64,000 nt of DNA from Pseudanabaena sp. (GTDB taxonomy: Bacteria; Cyanobacteriota; Cyanobacteriia; Pseudanabaenales; Pseudanabaenaceae). The notes under the pieces are model-generated. The model searched no databases. It had not been told where the DNA came from and worked only from the letters and a program-made list of their open reading frames with translations. Within the stretch, counting starts at the first letter, position 1. Every line of letters starts with the position of its first letter. The translations under genes were made by a program, and so were the position numbers. The stretch covers positions 52,166 through 116,165 of the forward strand of contig QBLS01000007.1 in assembly GCA_003249015.1 (NCBI GenBank). The letters run 5' to 3'. Below, piece after piece: positions 19,211 to 27,214 of the stretch.

Positions 19211-19304
19211 AAATAAAGAAATGGCTATGCCATTTCTTTATTTAAAAATACATATTGGGTTGGGTTCTCAATTCACAAAAGTGTGACTACACTTTTGTGA
19301 ATTG
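19211..19304. repeat. Composite hairpin repeat
   Basis: Hairpin 1 (19211-19243) pairs aaataaagaaatggc with gccatttctttattt. Hairpin 2 (19269-19304) pairs caattcacaaaagtgt with acacttttgtgaattg. The same pair in the same order is at 38079-38168, including the shared ggttctcaattcac junction. Confidence 0.75.
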
Positions 19305-19310
19305 GTGTTA

Positions 19311-19371
19311 TAGCTGTAGCCATTCTTGTTAGGGCAAAATCAAAATCCAGAAGACGAGTGGCGGCGCGATG
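19311..19371. repeat. Partial MITE-like element
   Basis: It begins tatagctgtagccattcttgttag and runs into ccagaagacgagtggcggcgc. This matches the left half of the element at 32158-32253. The right half of the palindrome is lost. Confidence 0.55.
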
Positions 19372-19391
19372 TGCCTTTATTGATATTACAG

Positions 19392-19901
19392 TTAGTCGCA
19401 CTCAAGGGTGTCGCGTGTCATTCTTCCCGTTACAGGATTTTTACCTTGGGCTACTTGACAAAGTTTTTGGCGAACAGGTGGTCTTAGATCGACATCAGTA
19501 AAGTCTGCCCCATCAATAATGACATTGTTAAAAGAAGTACCGTAGGCAAAAGAGCCTTCAACGACCGCATCAGTTAAATTTGCTCGATCCAGACGGGCGT
19601 TATCTAATGTGCTGTAACTGAGGTTAGCACCTGTTAAGTTGGCTTCCTTCATGTTTGCGGCAAAAAAACTAACTCCTTGGGCGTTGGCATTTACAAAAGA
19701 AGTATTTCTCAAATCTGATTCATTAAATTGGTAGCCTAGAAGAGACTTACCTGAAAAGTCGGCTCCTTGAAGGAAAGCTTTTACATATACATCTGCTAAG
19801 CTAGGCGGCACGGCGAACAAAAATAGACAAAGACTTACTAAAGAAAATAAATTTATTATTTTGAAGATAAAGTTGTGTAGTTTAGATTCTATTTTTTTCA
19901 T
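19392..19901 (-). CDS. Pentapeptide-repeat protein, probably thylakoid lumen or periplasm
   Basis: The 169-residue protein has a hydrophobic N-terminal export segment (about 10-37, ending SLADV). Around 12 to 15 A(D/N)LXX-type pentapeptides follow (GADFSGKSLLGYQFNESDL, then ANLTGANLSYSTLDNARLDRANLTDA). These form a right-handed quadrilateral beta-helix. The tail (LCQVAQGKNPVTGRMTRDTLEC) has two cysteines that could pair. Lumenal pentapeptide proteins of similar size occur in cyanobacteria and plants, but their function is unsettled. It is divergent from yraN with a 39-base gap. Confidence 0.82.
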   Translation of the reverse strand: MKKIESKLHNFIFKIINLFSLVSLCLFLFAVPPSLADVYVKAFLQGADFSGKSLLGYQFNESDLRNTSFVNANAQGVSFFAANMKEANLTGANLSYSTLDNARLDRANLTDAVVEGSFAYGTSFNNVIIDGADFTDVDLRPPVRQKLCQVAQGKNPVTGRMTRDTLECD

Positions 19902-19940
19902 AGTAATTAATAGGGATACATAATTCCTAGAACTAAGTTT

Positions 19941-20363
19941 ATGTCAAAAGAAGTCGGCGATCGCGGCGAGATGCTGGTTGCAAAGCTCTTAAAAGATAAG
20001 GGCTGGCAAATACTAGCAACTCAGTGGCGTTGCAAATGGGGTGAGATTGATCTAATTGCTTGCGATCGCCAATGGCTCATATTTGTAGAAGTAAAGACAA
20101 GAGGCGCTTGCAATTTAGACGCTAATGGTAGCTTAGCAATTACCTCACAGAAACAATCCAAATTAATTAAAACTGCCCTAGTTTTTCTAGATAGGCATCC
20201 TCAATTTTCTGAACTAGCCTGTCGATTTGATGTGGCGCTAGTTCGCCATCAAAAAAATATTAATAATTTTGATAACCCTTGCGAATCAAGTATTTCTAAG
20301 CAAACCACTTCTACTTATCTTTATCTACAAGATTATATAGAGCAAGCTTTTGTAACTGATTAA
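19941..20363 (+). CDS. yraN: YraN family (UPF0102) endonuclease-like protein
   Basis: The 140-residue protein has the nuclease-fold signature of the family: GDRGEMLVAKLL near the start, then GEIDLIACDRQWLIFVEVKTR with the E-x-D...ExK core. Family members resemble Holliday-junction resolvases in fold; the physiological role is not established. ATG 19941 fits the usual start. Confidence 0.9.
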   Translation: MSKEVGDRGEMLVAKLLKDKGWQILATQWRCKWGEIDLIACDRQWLIFVEVKTRGACNLDANGSLAITSQKQSKLIKTALVFLDRHPQFSELACRFDVALVRHQKNINNFDNPCESSISKQTTSTYLYLQDYIEQAFVTD

Positions 20364-20380
20364 GCTATGCCATTTCGCTA

Positions 20381-20411
20381 ATGAGGGACGGCGCATCGCG
20401 CCGTCCCTCAT
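20381..20411. terminator. Hairpin between convergent yraN and glycosyltransferase genes
   Basis: The arms atgagggacggcgc and gcgccgtccctcat flank a 3-base loop between two stop codons. It is placed for bidirectional termination but lacks a long T run. Its GC-rich GGCGC core resembles the dispersed hairpins elsewhere. Confidence 0.5.
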
Positions 20412-20427
20412 ATTTCTGGGTTTAGCC

Positions 20428-21729
20428 TTAAAACTCATGCTTGTAAAGACTAGCGGGATGTTGTTCCGTAGAGAAAGACATTTTCTCATTCAAACCTAAA
20501 GCATTGATATATTTAGGGACGGCTTTATCAACGGTGTATTTTAGCTCTAGTAGTTTACGCGCATTATTGCCTAAGCTAGCCTGAATATCAGGATTTGCCT
20601 CTAGTAAGCAAATGTAGTCGGCTAATCCCTGTGCATCTCCATTATTAAAATAGTGACCGCAGTTTCCTTCATCAACTATTTCACGCAGGTAGCTATCTTC
20701 TGGACAGATGGCAGCAACAGGTCGCCCCGCCGCTAGAATGCCATACATCTTTGAAGGAGCAACGGTGTCACCGACATTAGGCAAAATGCTCACTAAAGAC
20801 ATATCGCAGGCTGTCAAAGAAAAGGGCAGAACATCCTTGTCCTGATACGGTAATTGCAGAGCATTGGGCAAATCTCCAGATGCGATCGCCGATTTGATAA
20901 TCTGAGAACCTACACCATTTCCGATAAATACAAATTTGACGCTGGGATGATTCTTTAAAATTTGGGCGCACTTGAGAATTGTTTGGCAGTCGTGGCAGCG
21001 CCCCAGATTACCAGAATATAAAACAATAAAGTGATTAGTTAAGCCATGTTGCTTAGCAAACCAATTTTTTTCCTTAGCGATCGGTTTGATAAATTTTGGG
21101 TCAGCCCAACTATGAATTACATGGATTTTATCAGCTAAGTTTTTATTCTTACTGACCAATAATTCTCTCATTGGTTCACTCAAAACAATCAAAGAGTCAG
21201 CTCTTTCCCAGACTTTTCGATTTACAAACTCCCAAAATTTAACAATCCAGTGATCTGGTGCAACTACTTTTAAACGTACTGCTACTTCTGGATAAATATC
21301 ATAGATAATGCAGCTATAAGAATGTTGAAAAACCTTGTTATAAAACCAACCAATTAATCCTAAAAAAGGTGGAGCTGAAGTAAGTACTAAATGCGACCCA
21401 CGGATACCCTTGCGACGAAATTTAATTACACAACGAAGTAAGAATAAAACACTACCAAACACCTTGCTACGGATACGTTTTGACATCAAATGAACTGAGC
21501 CAGTACGTCGAATAAACACGCCATTTACGTCATCTTCTTGCCGTTTAACTTCAGTTTGTTTAAATGCATATCCTGGCATCCCCGTAAACACGCTCACATC
21601 AAAACCTTGTTCAACTAAAGCTCCAGCTAAATCATATATAAATTGTCCAGTTGCAGCATAGTCAGGTGGATAAAATTGAGTAATGATGCTAATCTCGAGG
21701 CGATCTTTGGCTATCATTGTTTTTTTCAT
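20428..21729 (-). CDS. Glycosyltransferase family 4 protein (WcaI-like)
   Basis: The 433-residue GT-B enzyme probably transfers a sugar to a lipid-linked or polysaccharide acceptor at the cytoplasmic membrane. The N-terminal Rossmann half starts ISIITQFYPPDYAATGQF, typical of WcaI-type transferases. The C-terminal half carries VLYSGNLGRCHDCQTIL, FVFIGNG and the nucleotide-sugar region PSKMYGILAAGRPVAAI. No polysaccharide operon surrounds it, so the acceptor is unknown. ATG 21729 is the best start. Confidence 0.88.
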   Translation of the reverse strand: MKKTMIAKDRLEISIITQFYPPDYAATGQFIYDLAGALVEQGFDVSVFTGMPGYAFKQTEVKRQEDDVNGVFIRRTGSVHLMSKRIRSKVFGSVLFLLRCVIKFRRKGIRGSHLVLTSAPPFLGLIGWFYNKVFQHSYSCIIYDIYPEVAVRLKVVAPDHWIVKFWEFVNRKVWERADSLIVLSEPMRELLVSKNKNLADKIHVIHSWADPKFIKPIAKEKNWFAKQHGLTNHFIVLYSGNLGRCHDCQTILKCAQILKNHPSVKFVFIGNGVGSQIIKSAIASGDLPNALQLPYQDKDVLPFSLTACDMSLVSILPNVGDTVAPSKMYGILAAGRPVAAICPEDSYLREIVDEGNCGHYFNNGDAQGLADYICLLEANPDIQASLGNNARKLLELKYTVDKAVPKYINALGLNEKMSFSTEQHPASLYKHEF

Positions 21730-22075
21730 TATTTACTTCTCGTGGTCTGGACACTTTAATAACTAGCCACGTATTAATTCTCTACATTAAATGTTAGACA
21801 GTTATCCTTAAATATCATCGAAAACACTACTGATATTAAGTTCGAGGAATGTAGTAACTTTACTTTTGGGAATGACAAGCCCAGCTTAACAATTGTAAGA
21901 CTATACCCCAAAATTGAAACCATACTATCACTTGATTTGTCATTAAAATCTCGACTTAAGTTAACTCAGTAAGGCTTAAATATTCTGTCTGAACATGGCA
22001 AGAGTGAGGATAAAGCTTTTCTTTCTCTTAGAATTCATTGAATGCTTATCAAGATCTTAGATACTATTTTAGAGC
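21730..22075. other. Intergenic region without visible features
   Basis: These 346 bases lie upstream of the glycosyltransferase and downstream of the ABC permease, both on the minus strand. The region is AT-rich. I see no gene, repeat-family hairpin or RNA. Confidence 0.4.
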
Positions 22076-22855
22076 TTACAAATGACTTTCACTGCGGATC
22101 ATTTTTTTGTAAGCTAGCCAACCTGAGGCGATCGCAACAGCAAAGAAGCCAAACAAAAAGCGAATATGTAGCAGCCAATCACTGTTGGTCAGAGATTTAC
22201 TATCCGTAGAGAGTGCGGTAAAAGCTTCACTCATGTGGTAAACGGGATTAAATTGTGTAATTAAAAGTAAGTCTTTTGACAAAAAAGTGGTCGGGAAAAA
22301 TGCACCACCCATTATTAAAAGAGGTACACCAACAGCCGCCACTAATGAATTTACATCCTCAGCTCTGCGGGCAAACTTAGTCGCCAAAACAAACCCCATC
22401 CCCACGTAGGAACCAATACTTGCAAGCACTACAGCGATTCCCAAAACAATCGAGCCACTAAAGCGGACTTCCCAAAAAGCAGCTACAGTGTAAATAATTA
22501 AGCTTTGACCTAGACCAATTACCCCATAGGCGAAGAAAATACCTAAAAAGTATGACACGCCATTGATTGGGGCAATCAGTAATCTCTTAATTGTTAGATT
22601 TTCTCTCTCTGTGACGATTGTAGACATAGTGCCACCAAGGCAACTAAAGAACAGAGCAGAGCCGATCAATGTCGCTGGGGCAGCTAGTTTGAAAGATTCT
22701 GCGGTAGTAATTTTAGAACCTTCCGCTAAGACAAATCCGTTAAGCAACAGCATTGAAATTGGGAAAATAACCCACAAAAGCATAGTGCGATAGGTGCGGA
22801 ATAGTTCTAACAAAATACGTCGCCCGATCGCGATCGCTTCATAGCCATGATTCAT
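22076..22855 (-). CDS. ABC-2 type transporter permease
   Basis: The 259-residue protein has six predicted membrane segments and the ABC-2 layout (FRTYRTMLLWVIFPISMLLL; TIVTERENLTIKRLLIAPI; VPLLIMGGAFFPTTFL). This resembles DrrB-type exporter permeases for drugs, lipids or polysaccharide. Its ATPase is not adjacent, so it must be encoded elsewhere. The substrate is unknown. It is divergent from the AI-2E-family gene. Confidence 0.88.
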   Translation of the reverse strand: MNHGYEAIAIGRRILLELFRTYRTMLLWVIFPISMLLLNGFVLAEGSKITTAESFKLAAPATLIGSALFFSCLGGTMSTIVTERENLTIKRLLIAPINGVSYFLGIFFAYGVIGLGQSLIIYTVAAFWEVRFSGSIVLGIAVVLASIGSYVGMGFVLATKFARRAEDVNSLVAAVGVPLLIMGGAFFPTTFLSKDLLLITQFNPVYHMSEAFTALSTDSKSLTNSDWLLHIRFLFGFFAVAIASGWLAYKKMIRSESHL

Positions 22856-22964
22856 GTGAAATTTTTATTAGCTTAAGAACATATATGCTAATTATAAGTA
22901 GAGTCGTTACAAGCAGAGGGTCTTCTAATTAACAAACAGCTATTTTCGTTTTAAATCTGATTTT

Positions 22965-23075
22965 AACAATAATAGCCAAGTAAAGCTAATTAAACCCAAG
23001 AAACTAGCGGCAGCGCTTCGCGACACCACTAGCCTTCTGGTTTGTTCCCCTAGCAAAGTCTTTTTTGCTGAGAGA
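22965..23075. repeat. Degenerate MITE-like element
   Basis: The layout is as at 24391-24506: taaacccaagaa, then a decayed central palindrome agcggcagcgcttcgcgacaccact, then cttctggttt and a cctagcaaagtcttttttgct tail. The centre no longer pairs fully. Confidence 0.6.
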
Positions 23076-23114
23076 TAGCCCGTTCAAAGGGCAGACAATA
23101 TCATGATTATATCG

Positions 23115-23143
23115 ATTCACAAAAGTGTGACTACGCTTTTGTT
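23115..23143. repeat. TTCACAAAAGTG-family hairpin
   Basis: The sequence gattcacaaaagtgtgactacgcttttgt is a copy of the element at 19269-19304 with a diverged right arm. Confidence 0.6.
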
Positions 23144-23285
23144 AGTGAAAAAACAAGCTCAGTAAGGGTTTGCAAACAAAGAAATGCCTGCACCATTGCT
23201 TTGTCTGGTATTACAAAAGTATGGGCATATCCTTGTAATTTGAAAGACAAACTCAGTAGAGCTTTGCAATCTACAAAATGAAGCT

Positions 23286-24347
23286 GTGATTAAAGGTAAA
23301 AACTCTCTAACTAAATATCTCAAGCGAATCGTAATTTTTGCGATCGCGATATATATTGCTTTTAGACTGCGCCAGACTCTCCAGCTATTACTGACCAGTT
23401 TGTTTTTGGCTGGAGCCATCACCCCTATGGTCGAATGTTTGACTAGATTTCGATTTAAATATCAACGTTGGGAATTTGGCGTTGGTCGTGTTGGTGCAGT
23501 TATAGTCTTGTACCTAGTCTTAATGATCATGCTGGTTTTAGCGATCGCCCCTGCGCCCCAGATCATTTTGGAGCTAGGACAGTTTTTTATTAAATTACCC
23601 AACCTGTTAGAACAGATTCAGTTACCTCAAGGCGGTTTACTAAATATTAGCCAAGAACAGTTAAATAAGCTCTTGCAGACTCAGCCCCTCGTTGATCAAG
23701 CCCAAAATTTTGGTAGAAATTTGGTCGGTCAAACTTTTGAATTTACCTTGCAATTTGTCAATGCGATCGGGGTGGGAGTCTTGAGCATGTTAATTGCAGC
23801 TTATATGGTCATCAACTCTAACAACCTGCTTAGACGCTGCTTGAGCCTTTTTTCTGAAAAGATTCAAAAGGAAGTCATAATTTTAATCCCGCCAATTACA
23901 AGATGCCTTGGGGCTTATGTAGTTGGGCGTATTGGAACTTCTAGTCTGCTTGGTTTTTGCACCTACTTAGTCCTTGCTGTTTTTGGGATTCCTTTTTCTG
24001 GTGCATTGGGGCTATTAGTGGCGGTTACCAACTTAGTGCCATATATCGGTGGACTGGCAGCTTTGGTCGCGATCTTGATTGCAGCTTGGGGTGTTGACTT
24101 TGACCGAAGTGCGATCGCCCTAATAATTTGTTTTTTACTACAGCAAGTTGAAGCCTTTATTTTGCAGCCTTGGTTAGTTGCTCCCTACTTAAACCTTGAT
24201 CCTTTTGAGTTGCTCTTATCAATTATTATTGGCGCAGAACTCCTAGGTATTATAGGTGCGGTAATAGCTCCGCCGATCGCTGGTATCAGCCGTATCCTCT
24301 TCAACCATTTTGTACTTAAGTCTACTAGCCCTGATCTAGAAAGTTGA
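23286..24347 (+). CDS. AI-2E family transporter (UPF0118/PerM-like permease)
   Basis: The 353-residue protein has about eight membrane segments in the family pattern: two at the N-terminus, a hydrophilic stretch (about 100-150, LGQFFIKLPNLLEQIQ), then a C-terminal bundle with VAVTNLVPYIGGL and LQQVEAFILQPWLVAP. Family members export small molecules or act as Na+/H+ antiporters; the substrate here is not known. The only near start is GTG 23286, without an obvious ribosome site. Confidence 0.9.
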   Translation: MIKGKNSLTKYLKRIVIFAIAIYIAFRLRQTLQLLLTSLFLAGAITPMVECLTRFRFKYQRWEFGVGRVGAVIVLYLVLMIMLVLAIAPAPQIILELGQFFIKLPNLLEQIQLPQGGLLNISQEQLNKLLQTQPLVDQAQNFGRNLVGQTFEFTLQFVNAIGVGVLSMLIAAYMVINSNNLLRRCLSLFSEKIQKEVIILIPPITRCLGAYVVGRIGTSSLLGFCTYLVLAVFGIPFSGALGLLVAVTNLVPYIGGLAALVAILIAAWGVDFDRSAIALIICFLLQQVEAFILQPWLVAPYLNLDPFELLLSIIIGAELLGIIGAVIAPPIAGISRILFNHFVLKSTSPDLES

Positions 24348-24364
24348 GACTGATTATTTCTGGA

Positions 24365-24395
24365 TATAGAAACGCTGCGTCGCAACGTTTCTATA
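24365..24395. terminator. Hairpin after the AI-2E-family gene
   Basis: The arms tatagaaacg and cgtttctata lie 18 bases after the stop and directly abut the MITE-like element at 24391. Confidence 0.45.
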
Positions 24396-24506
24396 GCAAA
24401 GCAAGAGTTAGTTAGTACAAATCAAAACCCAAGAAGCGAGTGGCTGCGCTCCGCGCAGCCACTCGCCTTCTGGTTTTATGTCCTAAGCAAAACTTTTTTG
24501 CTATAT
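24391..24506. repeat. MITE-like palindromic element, copy A
   Basis: The ends ctatagcaaa and ttttgctata are inverted. The centre is a hairpin with arms gcgagtggctgcgc and gcgcagccactcgc. Flanks gcaagagttagttag and ttatgtcctaagcaaaact are identical to those at 50283-50386, but the stem carries T:A where the other copy has G:C. Confidence 0.8.
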
Positions 24507-24520
24507 ATCCTTTTTAGGTT

Positions 24521-24802
24521 TTAATAGACTTGAATCCACTCATGTATTTCGTAGTCAGTCCAGATCTGATTAAGCCAATAGGGATCAGACTCTACTAGCT
24601 GTCGCGCAGATAACTCATCAGTTGCAACATATACCGCAAATACTTTCTTAACATCCTGAGTTGGCCCAATAACTAGCAGCTTGCCTGCCTCATTCAAAGC
24701 TTTAAGATTGTCAAGATGAGCCTGACGAAAGGGCGTTCGTTTTTCTAAAACACCTTCACAGTAACTGCCCCACATTACAAATTTCTTTAACTCAGTAGTC
24801 AA
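24521..24802 (-). CDS. YciI family protein
   Basis: The 93-residue ferredoxin-fold protein contains FVMWGSYCEGVLEKRTPFRQAHLDNL, LLVIGPTQD and SDPYWLNQIWTDYEIHEW. The conserved His-Asp pair of the YciI active site is HLD near residue 29. Family members are thought to be small enzymes related to muconolactone isomerase and dehydrochlorinases; no substrate can be assigned. It stands alone. Confidence 0.88.
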   Translation of the reverse strand: MTTELKKFVMWGSYCEGVLEKRTPFRQAHLDNLKALNEAGKLLVIGPTQDVKKVFAVYVATDELSARQLVESDPYWLNQIWTDYEIHEWIQVY

Positions 24803-24881
24803 TTTTTTATTACTCCACTACGATTTGCCTAGATTTTACAGCGATCGCCATCTATCAGATCAGGAAATGGCTACGTTATTA

Positions 24882-24942
24882 CTCGATCTAAACAACAATA
24901 AAGGCGGCGCTTAGCGCCGCCTTTATTGTTGTTTAGATCGAG
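24882..24942. repeat. 61-base perfect-arm palindrome
   Basis: The arms ctcgatctaaacaacaataa and its complement continue into ggcggcgc/gcgccgcc with a TTA loop. It lies between two minus-strand genes, upstream of yciI and downstream of the small membrane protein gene. Confidence 0.75.
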
Positions 24943-24956
24943 TCAGCGCCATACCA

Positions 24957-25130
24957 TCAGTTAAAAAATAGACGATCAACAACAAGTGCCGCTACTGTAG
25001 CAAAAGCAGTGACACATACCGCAACCAATATATTTTGACCTTGACTAACACTAAAACAGGCAACTGCTCCTGCACCTAAACCAGCCGTAACTGCGGCAAC
25101 TACAGGATCTTTTGTCGAGTTGTTATACAT
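24957..25130 (-). CDS. Small membrane protein, unknown function
   Basis: The 57-residue product (MYNNSTKDPVVAAVTAGLGA...) has one or two hydrophobic segments rich in Ala, Val and Gly and ends VVDRLFFN. ATG 25130 is preferred to a TTG ten codons upstream. No family is recognised. Composition and continuous hydrophobicity support a real membrane protein, but there is no ribosome site to confirm it. Confidence 0.5.
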   Translation of the reverse strand: MYNNSTKDPVVAAVTAGLGAGAVACFSVSQGQNILVAVCVTAFATVAALVVDRLFFN

Positions 25131-25421
25131 TTTATAAAAATACCAAATAGATTTATACAAAGCTTTATTTAATAGTCTCTAGACTAATGCAGCCAGTTAA
25201 ACCCTTGACCAATTCTCAATAATTCTTCTTGCTAGACTTTATTTCCGTAATATTCAGTTACAAAAGGCGCGGCATTGGTTAGCCCCTGCTTGTGCCCTTC
25301 AAACCCAATCAGATCTATCTATAGTCAGACAAACCATAGCCATAACTGGCTTATCAAAAGTTGTCACCAAATATCTGATAGATTTATATATGTTTACAAA
25401 CTTAATTTAATAAAAAATTTT

Positions 25422-26375
25422 ATGAGCTTACTGATCGTTGGTGCGACAGGTACATTAGGTCGTCAAATCACCCGTCATGCACTAGATCGGGGGCTGAAAG
25501 TCAAATGTTTTGTCCGTTATCCCAAAAAAGCAAACTTCCTTAGAGAGTGGGGCGCAGATTTGGTGGCAGGGAACCTTAACAACCCTGAAAGCCTAGATGA
25601 TGCCTTAGAAGGGATTACTGAAGTTATTGACGCAGCCACAACTCGAGCCACTGGAGCAATGAGGATTAAAGATGTGGATTGGCTAGGTAAAGTCAATCTC
25701 ATCCAAGCAGCCGAGCGAGCCAAGGTCAACCGTTTTGTCTTTTTCTCAATTCTTAATGCTGAGAAATATCCCAATGTTCCATTGATGGATATTAAGTGTT
25801 GTACCGAAAAGTTTCTGGCTTCTACCGACCTTAACTACACCATCCTGAAGCCCTGTGGCTTTTTTCAAAACTTGATTGGCGAGTATGCCATTCCCATTTT
25901 AGAGAATCAAACTATTTGGATTGGAGGAGAATCTTCACCGATCGCTTACATGAATACTCAAGATATCGCCAAGTTTGCGATTCGAGCTTTGACTGTTAAA
26001 GCTACAGAGAGGCAGTCCTTTGCGATCGCGGGGCCAAAAGCATGGCAACCCAGCGAAATCATCAAACTCTGCGAAAGAATGTCAGGTCGGACTAGACGCA
26101 CAGCCAATATGCCGATTGGGTTACTGCGCTTTGCTCGTAAGGTTGCACTTGGCTTTGAGTGGGGTTGGAGCTTTGCCGAACGGATGGCTTATGCTGAAGT
26201 CCTTGCTAGTGGCATCCCCCTTGATGCTGACATGAAAGAAACTTACAAGATTTTTGAATTGGAAGAAGAGGAAATGACAACTCTTGAATCGTATATGCAA
26301 GAGTACTTCAGTCGTATTCTTAAGAAGCTCAAGGAGCTTGACTATAAAGAGCCAAAAGTTAAAGCACCTTTCTAA
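25422..26375 (+). CDS. ycf39: Ycf39/HCF244-type photosystem II assembly factor
   Basis: The 317-residue NmrA-like atypical short-chain dehydrogenase begins MSLLIVGATGTLGRQITRHA, with the NAD(P)-binding GATGTLG motif. The segment FVRYPKKANFLREWGADLVAGNL is typical of Ycf39. In Synechocystis, Ycf39 works with Hlip proteins to deliver chlorophyll to newly made D1 during PSII assembly. An open frame extends to 25275, but it covers an AT-rich promoter-like leader, so ATG 25422 is used. A C-terminal helical tail (about 270-317) is rich in Glu and Lys. Confidence 0.93.
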   Translation: MSLLIVGATGTLGRQITRHALDRGLKVKCFVRYPKKANFLREWGADLVAGNLNNPESLDDALEGITEVIDAATTRATGAMRIKDVDWLGKVNLIQAAERAKVNRFVFFSILNAEKYPNVPLMDIKCCTEKFLASTDLNYTILKPCGFFQNLIGEYAIPILENQTIWIGGESSPIAYMNTQDIAKFAIRALTVKATERQSFAIAGPKAWQPSEIIKLCERMSGRTRRTANMPIGLLRFARKVALGFEWGWSFAERMAYAEVLASGIPLDADMKETYKIFELEEEEMTTLESYMQEYFSRILKKLKELDYKEPKVKAPF

Positions 26376-26393
26376 TCTCAATAAAACTTATAC

Positions 26394-26429
26394 CAATTCA
26401 CGAAATTGTTGTAACACTTTCGTGAATTA
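26394..26429. repeat. TTCAC-family hairpin
   Basis: The sequence caattcacgaaattgttgtaa pairs with actttcgtgaatta. It is a diverged copy of 19269-19304. The following aaaaacgac tail is also found after the first hairpin at 4481. Confidence 0.6.
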
Positions 26430-26485
26430 AAAAACGACCTAGTAAGGGTTTCTACGGCTTGAGTCAATCTTGCTAGAACATAAGA

Positions 26486-26531
26486 ACTGAGAGGCGAAGG
26501 GAGGCTCAAGTGCCTCCCTTCGCCTCTCGGT
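26486..26531. repeat. Palindrome with the MITE-like layout
   Basis: The arms gagaggcgaagggaggc and gcctcccttcgcctctc sit where other copies have cgagtggcggcgc, between a cttgctagaacataagaac left flank and a ggtttttgtttgtcatag right flank. The stem sequence differs fully from other copies but still pairs perfectly. Confidence 0.65.
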
Positions 26532-26813
26532 TTTTGTTTGTCATAGTGCAAAGACTACAGATATAAATTTTTCTGTCTGTTATCAGACTTCTCAATTTGT
26601 CTAGTAAGTCAGTACAAAACTGGTTACAGAACTTCTGAAAACGCTATATTAGTTAATGAATAAAGGCACTTGCTGAGAAAAATATTCCATCAAGCTTGCA
26701 TGGCGATGTTTCCGCTCAGTCAATGTTGGCTCAGCGAAGCCGCAACCTTAGTTAATTTGATTAATATCAAGTCCCAGACAGCTTCAAAAAATTAGATCCA
26801 ATAATCAAAAAAC

Positions 26814-27110
26814 ATGAGTAAATCACCGTTAGACGCTTTCTTTATTGGTAGAGCCACCGCTGAGGCTGTAATTGATCGTATCGAAGAAACTGTCACAGAT
26901 ACAATCAGCGCTTTAAGCAAGTTCGATGCCGAACAGCGCGAGCAGATTCGTATTTTTGTTGAAACAATTTTGGAAAAAGCTGAACAGCAAAAAGAGAATG
27001 TTACTACTGAAGATGAAGATATCAATGCCGATGAACTTCAAGAAACTATTGACAATCTTCGTGCTGAAATTGCTCAGTTAAAGGCTGAGCTACAACAATT
27101 TCGAGGCTGA
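26814..27110 (+). CDS. Small conserved cyanobacterial protein (DUF6825-like, thylakoid-associated type)
   Basis: The 98-residue product starts MSKSPLDAFFIGRATAEAV. It has a helical middle (TVTDTISALSKFDAEQREQIRIF) and a C-terminal coiled coil (LQETIDNLRAEIAQLKAEL). The FF(I/V)GRA...KFDAEQR pattern resembles a conserved cyanobacterial family annotated as thylakoid-associated; I recall it as DUF6825 but cannot check. There are no membrane segments and no catalytic motif. Confidence 0.7.
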   Translation: MSKSPLDAFFIGRATAEAVIDRIEETVTDTISALSKFDAEQREQIRIFVETILEKAEQQKENVTTEDEDINADELQETIDNLRAEIAQLKAELQQFRG

Positions 27111-27170
27111 TCAAACAGCCAATTGCGGGGCTTACTAACGCAATTAACTTGTAAATTCTCAAACCATAGG

Positions 27171-27205
27171 AAGAGAGGGGTAGCGCTTAGCGCTGCCCCT
27201 CTCTT
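27171..27205. terminator. Hairpin between convergent genes
   Basis: The arms aagagaggggtagcgc and gcgctgcccctctctt flank a 3-base loop, 10 bases before the end of the NupC-type gene. It is in position to terminate both convergent transcripts, but its form matches the dispersed hairpins. Confidence 0.5.
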
Positions 27206-27214
27206 CTTGTGATG

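Larger units (their letters stand above)
18741..19391. other. Repeat-rich intergenic region
   Basis: No gene is seen. The 651 bases hold an orphan plus-strand terminator-like hairpin (18971-19007), two dispersed hairpin repeats (19211-19304) and a partial MITE-like copy (19311-19371). The first 220 bases are AT-rich and featureless apart from the likely promoter of the PP2C-WD40 gene. Confidence 0.5.
22856..23285. other. Repeat-containing divergent intergenic region
   Basis: The 430 bases hold a degenerate MITE-like element (22965-23075) and a TTCACAAAAGTG hairpin (23115-23143). No gene is seen. Promoters for both flanking genes should be here. Confidence 0.5.
26376..26813. other. Repeat-containing intergenic region
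   Basis: The 438 bases hold two palindromes (26394-26429 and 26486-26531). The rest is AT-rich and I see no gene. Both flanking genes point to the right, so the second one needs a promoter here. Confidence 0.5.
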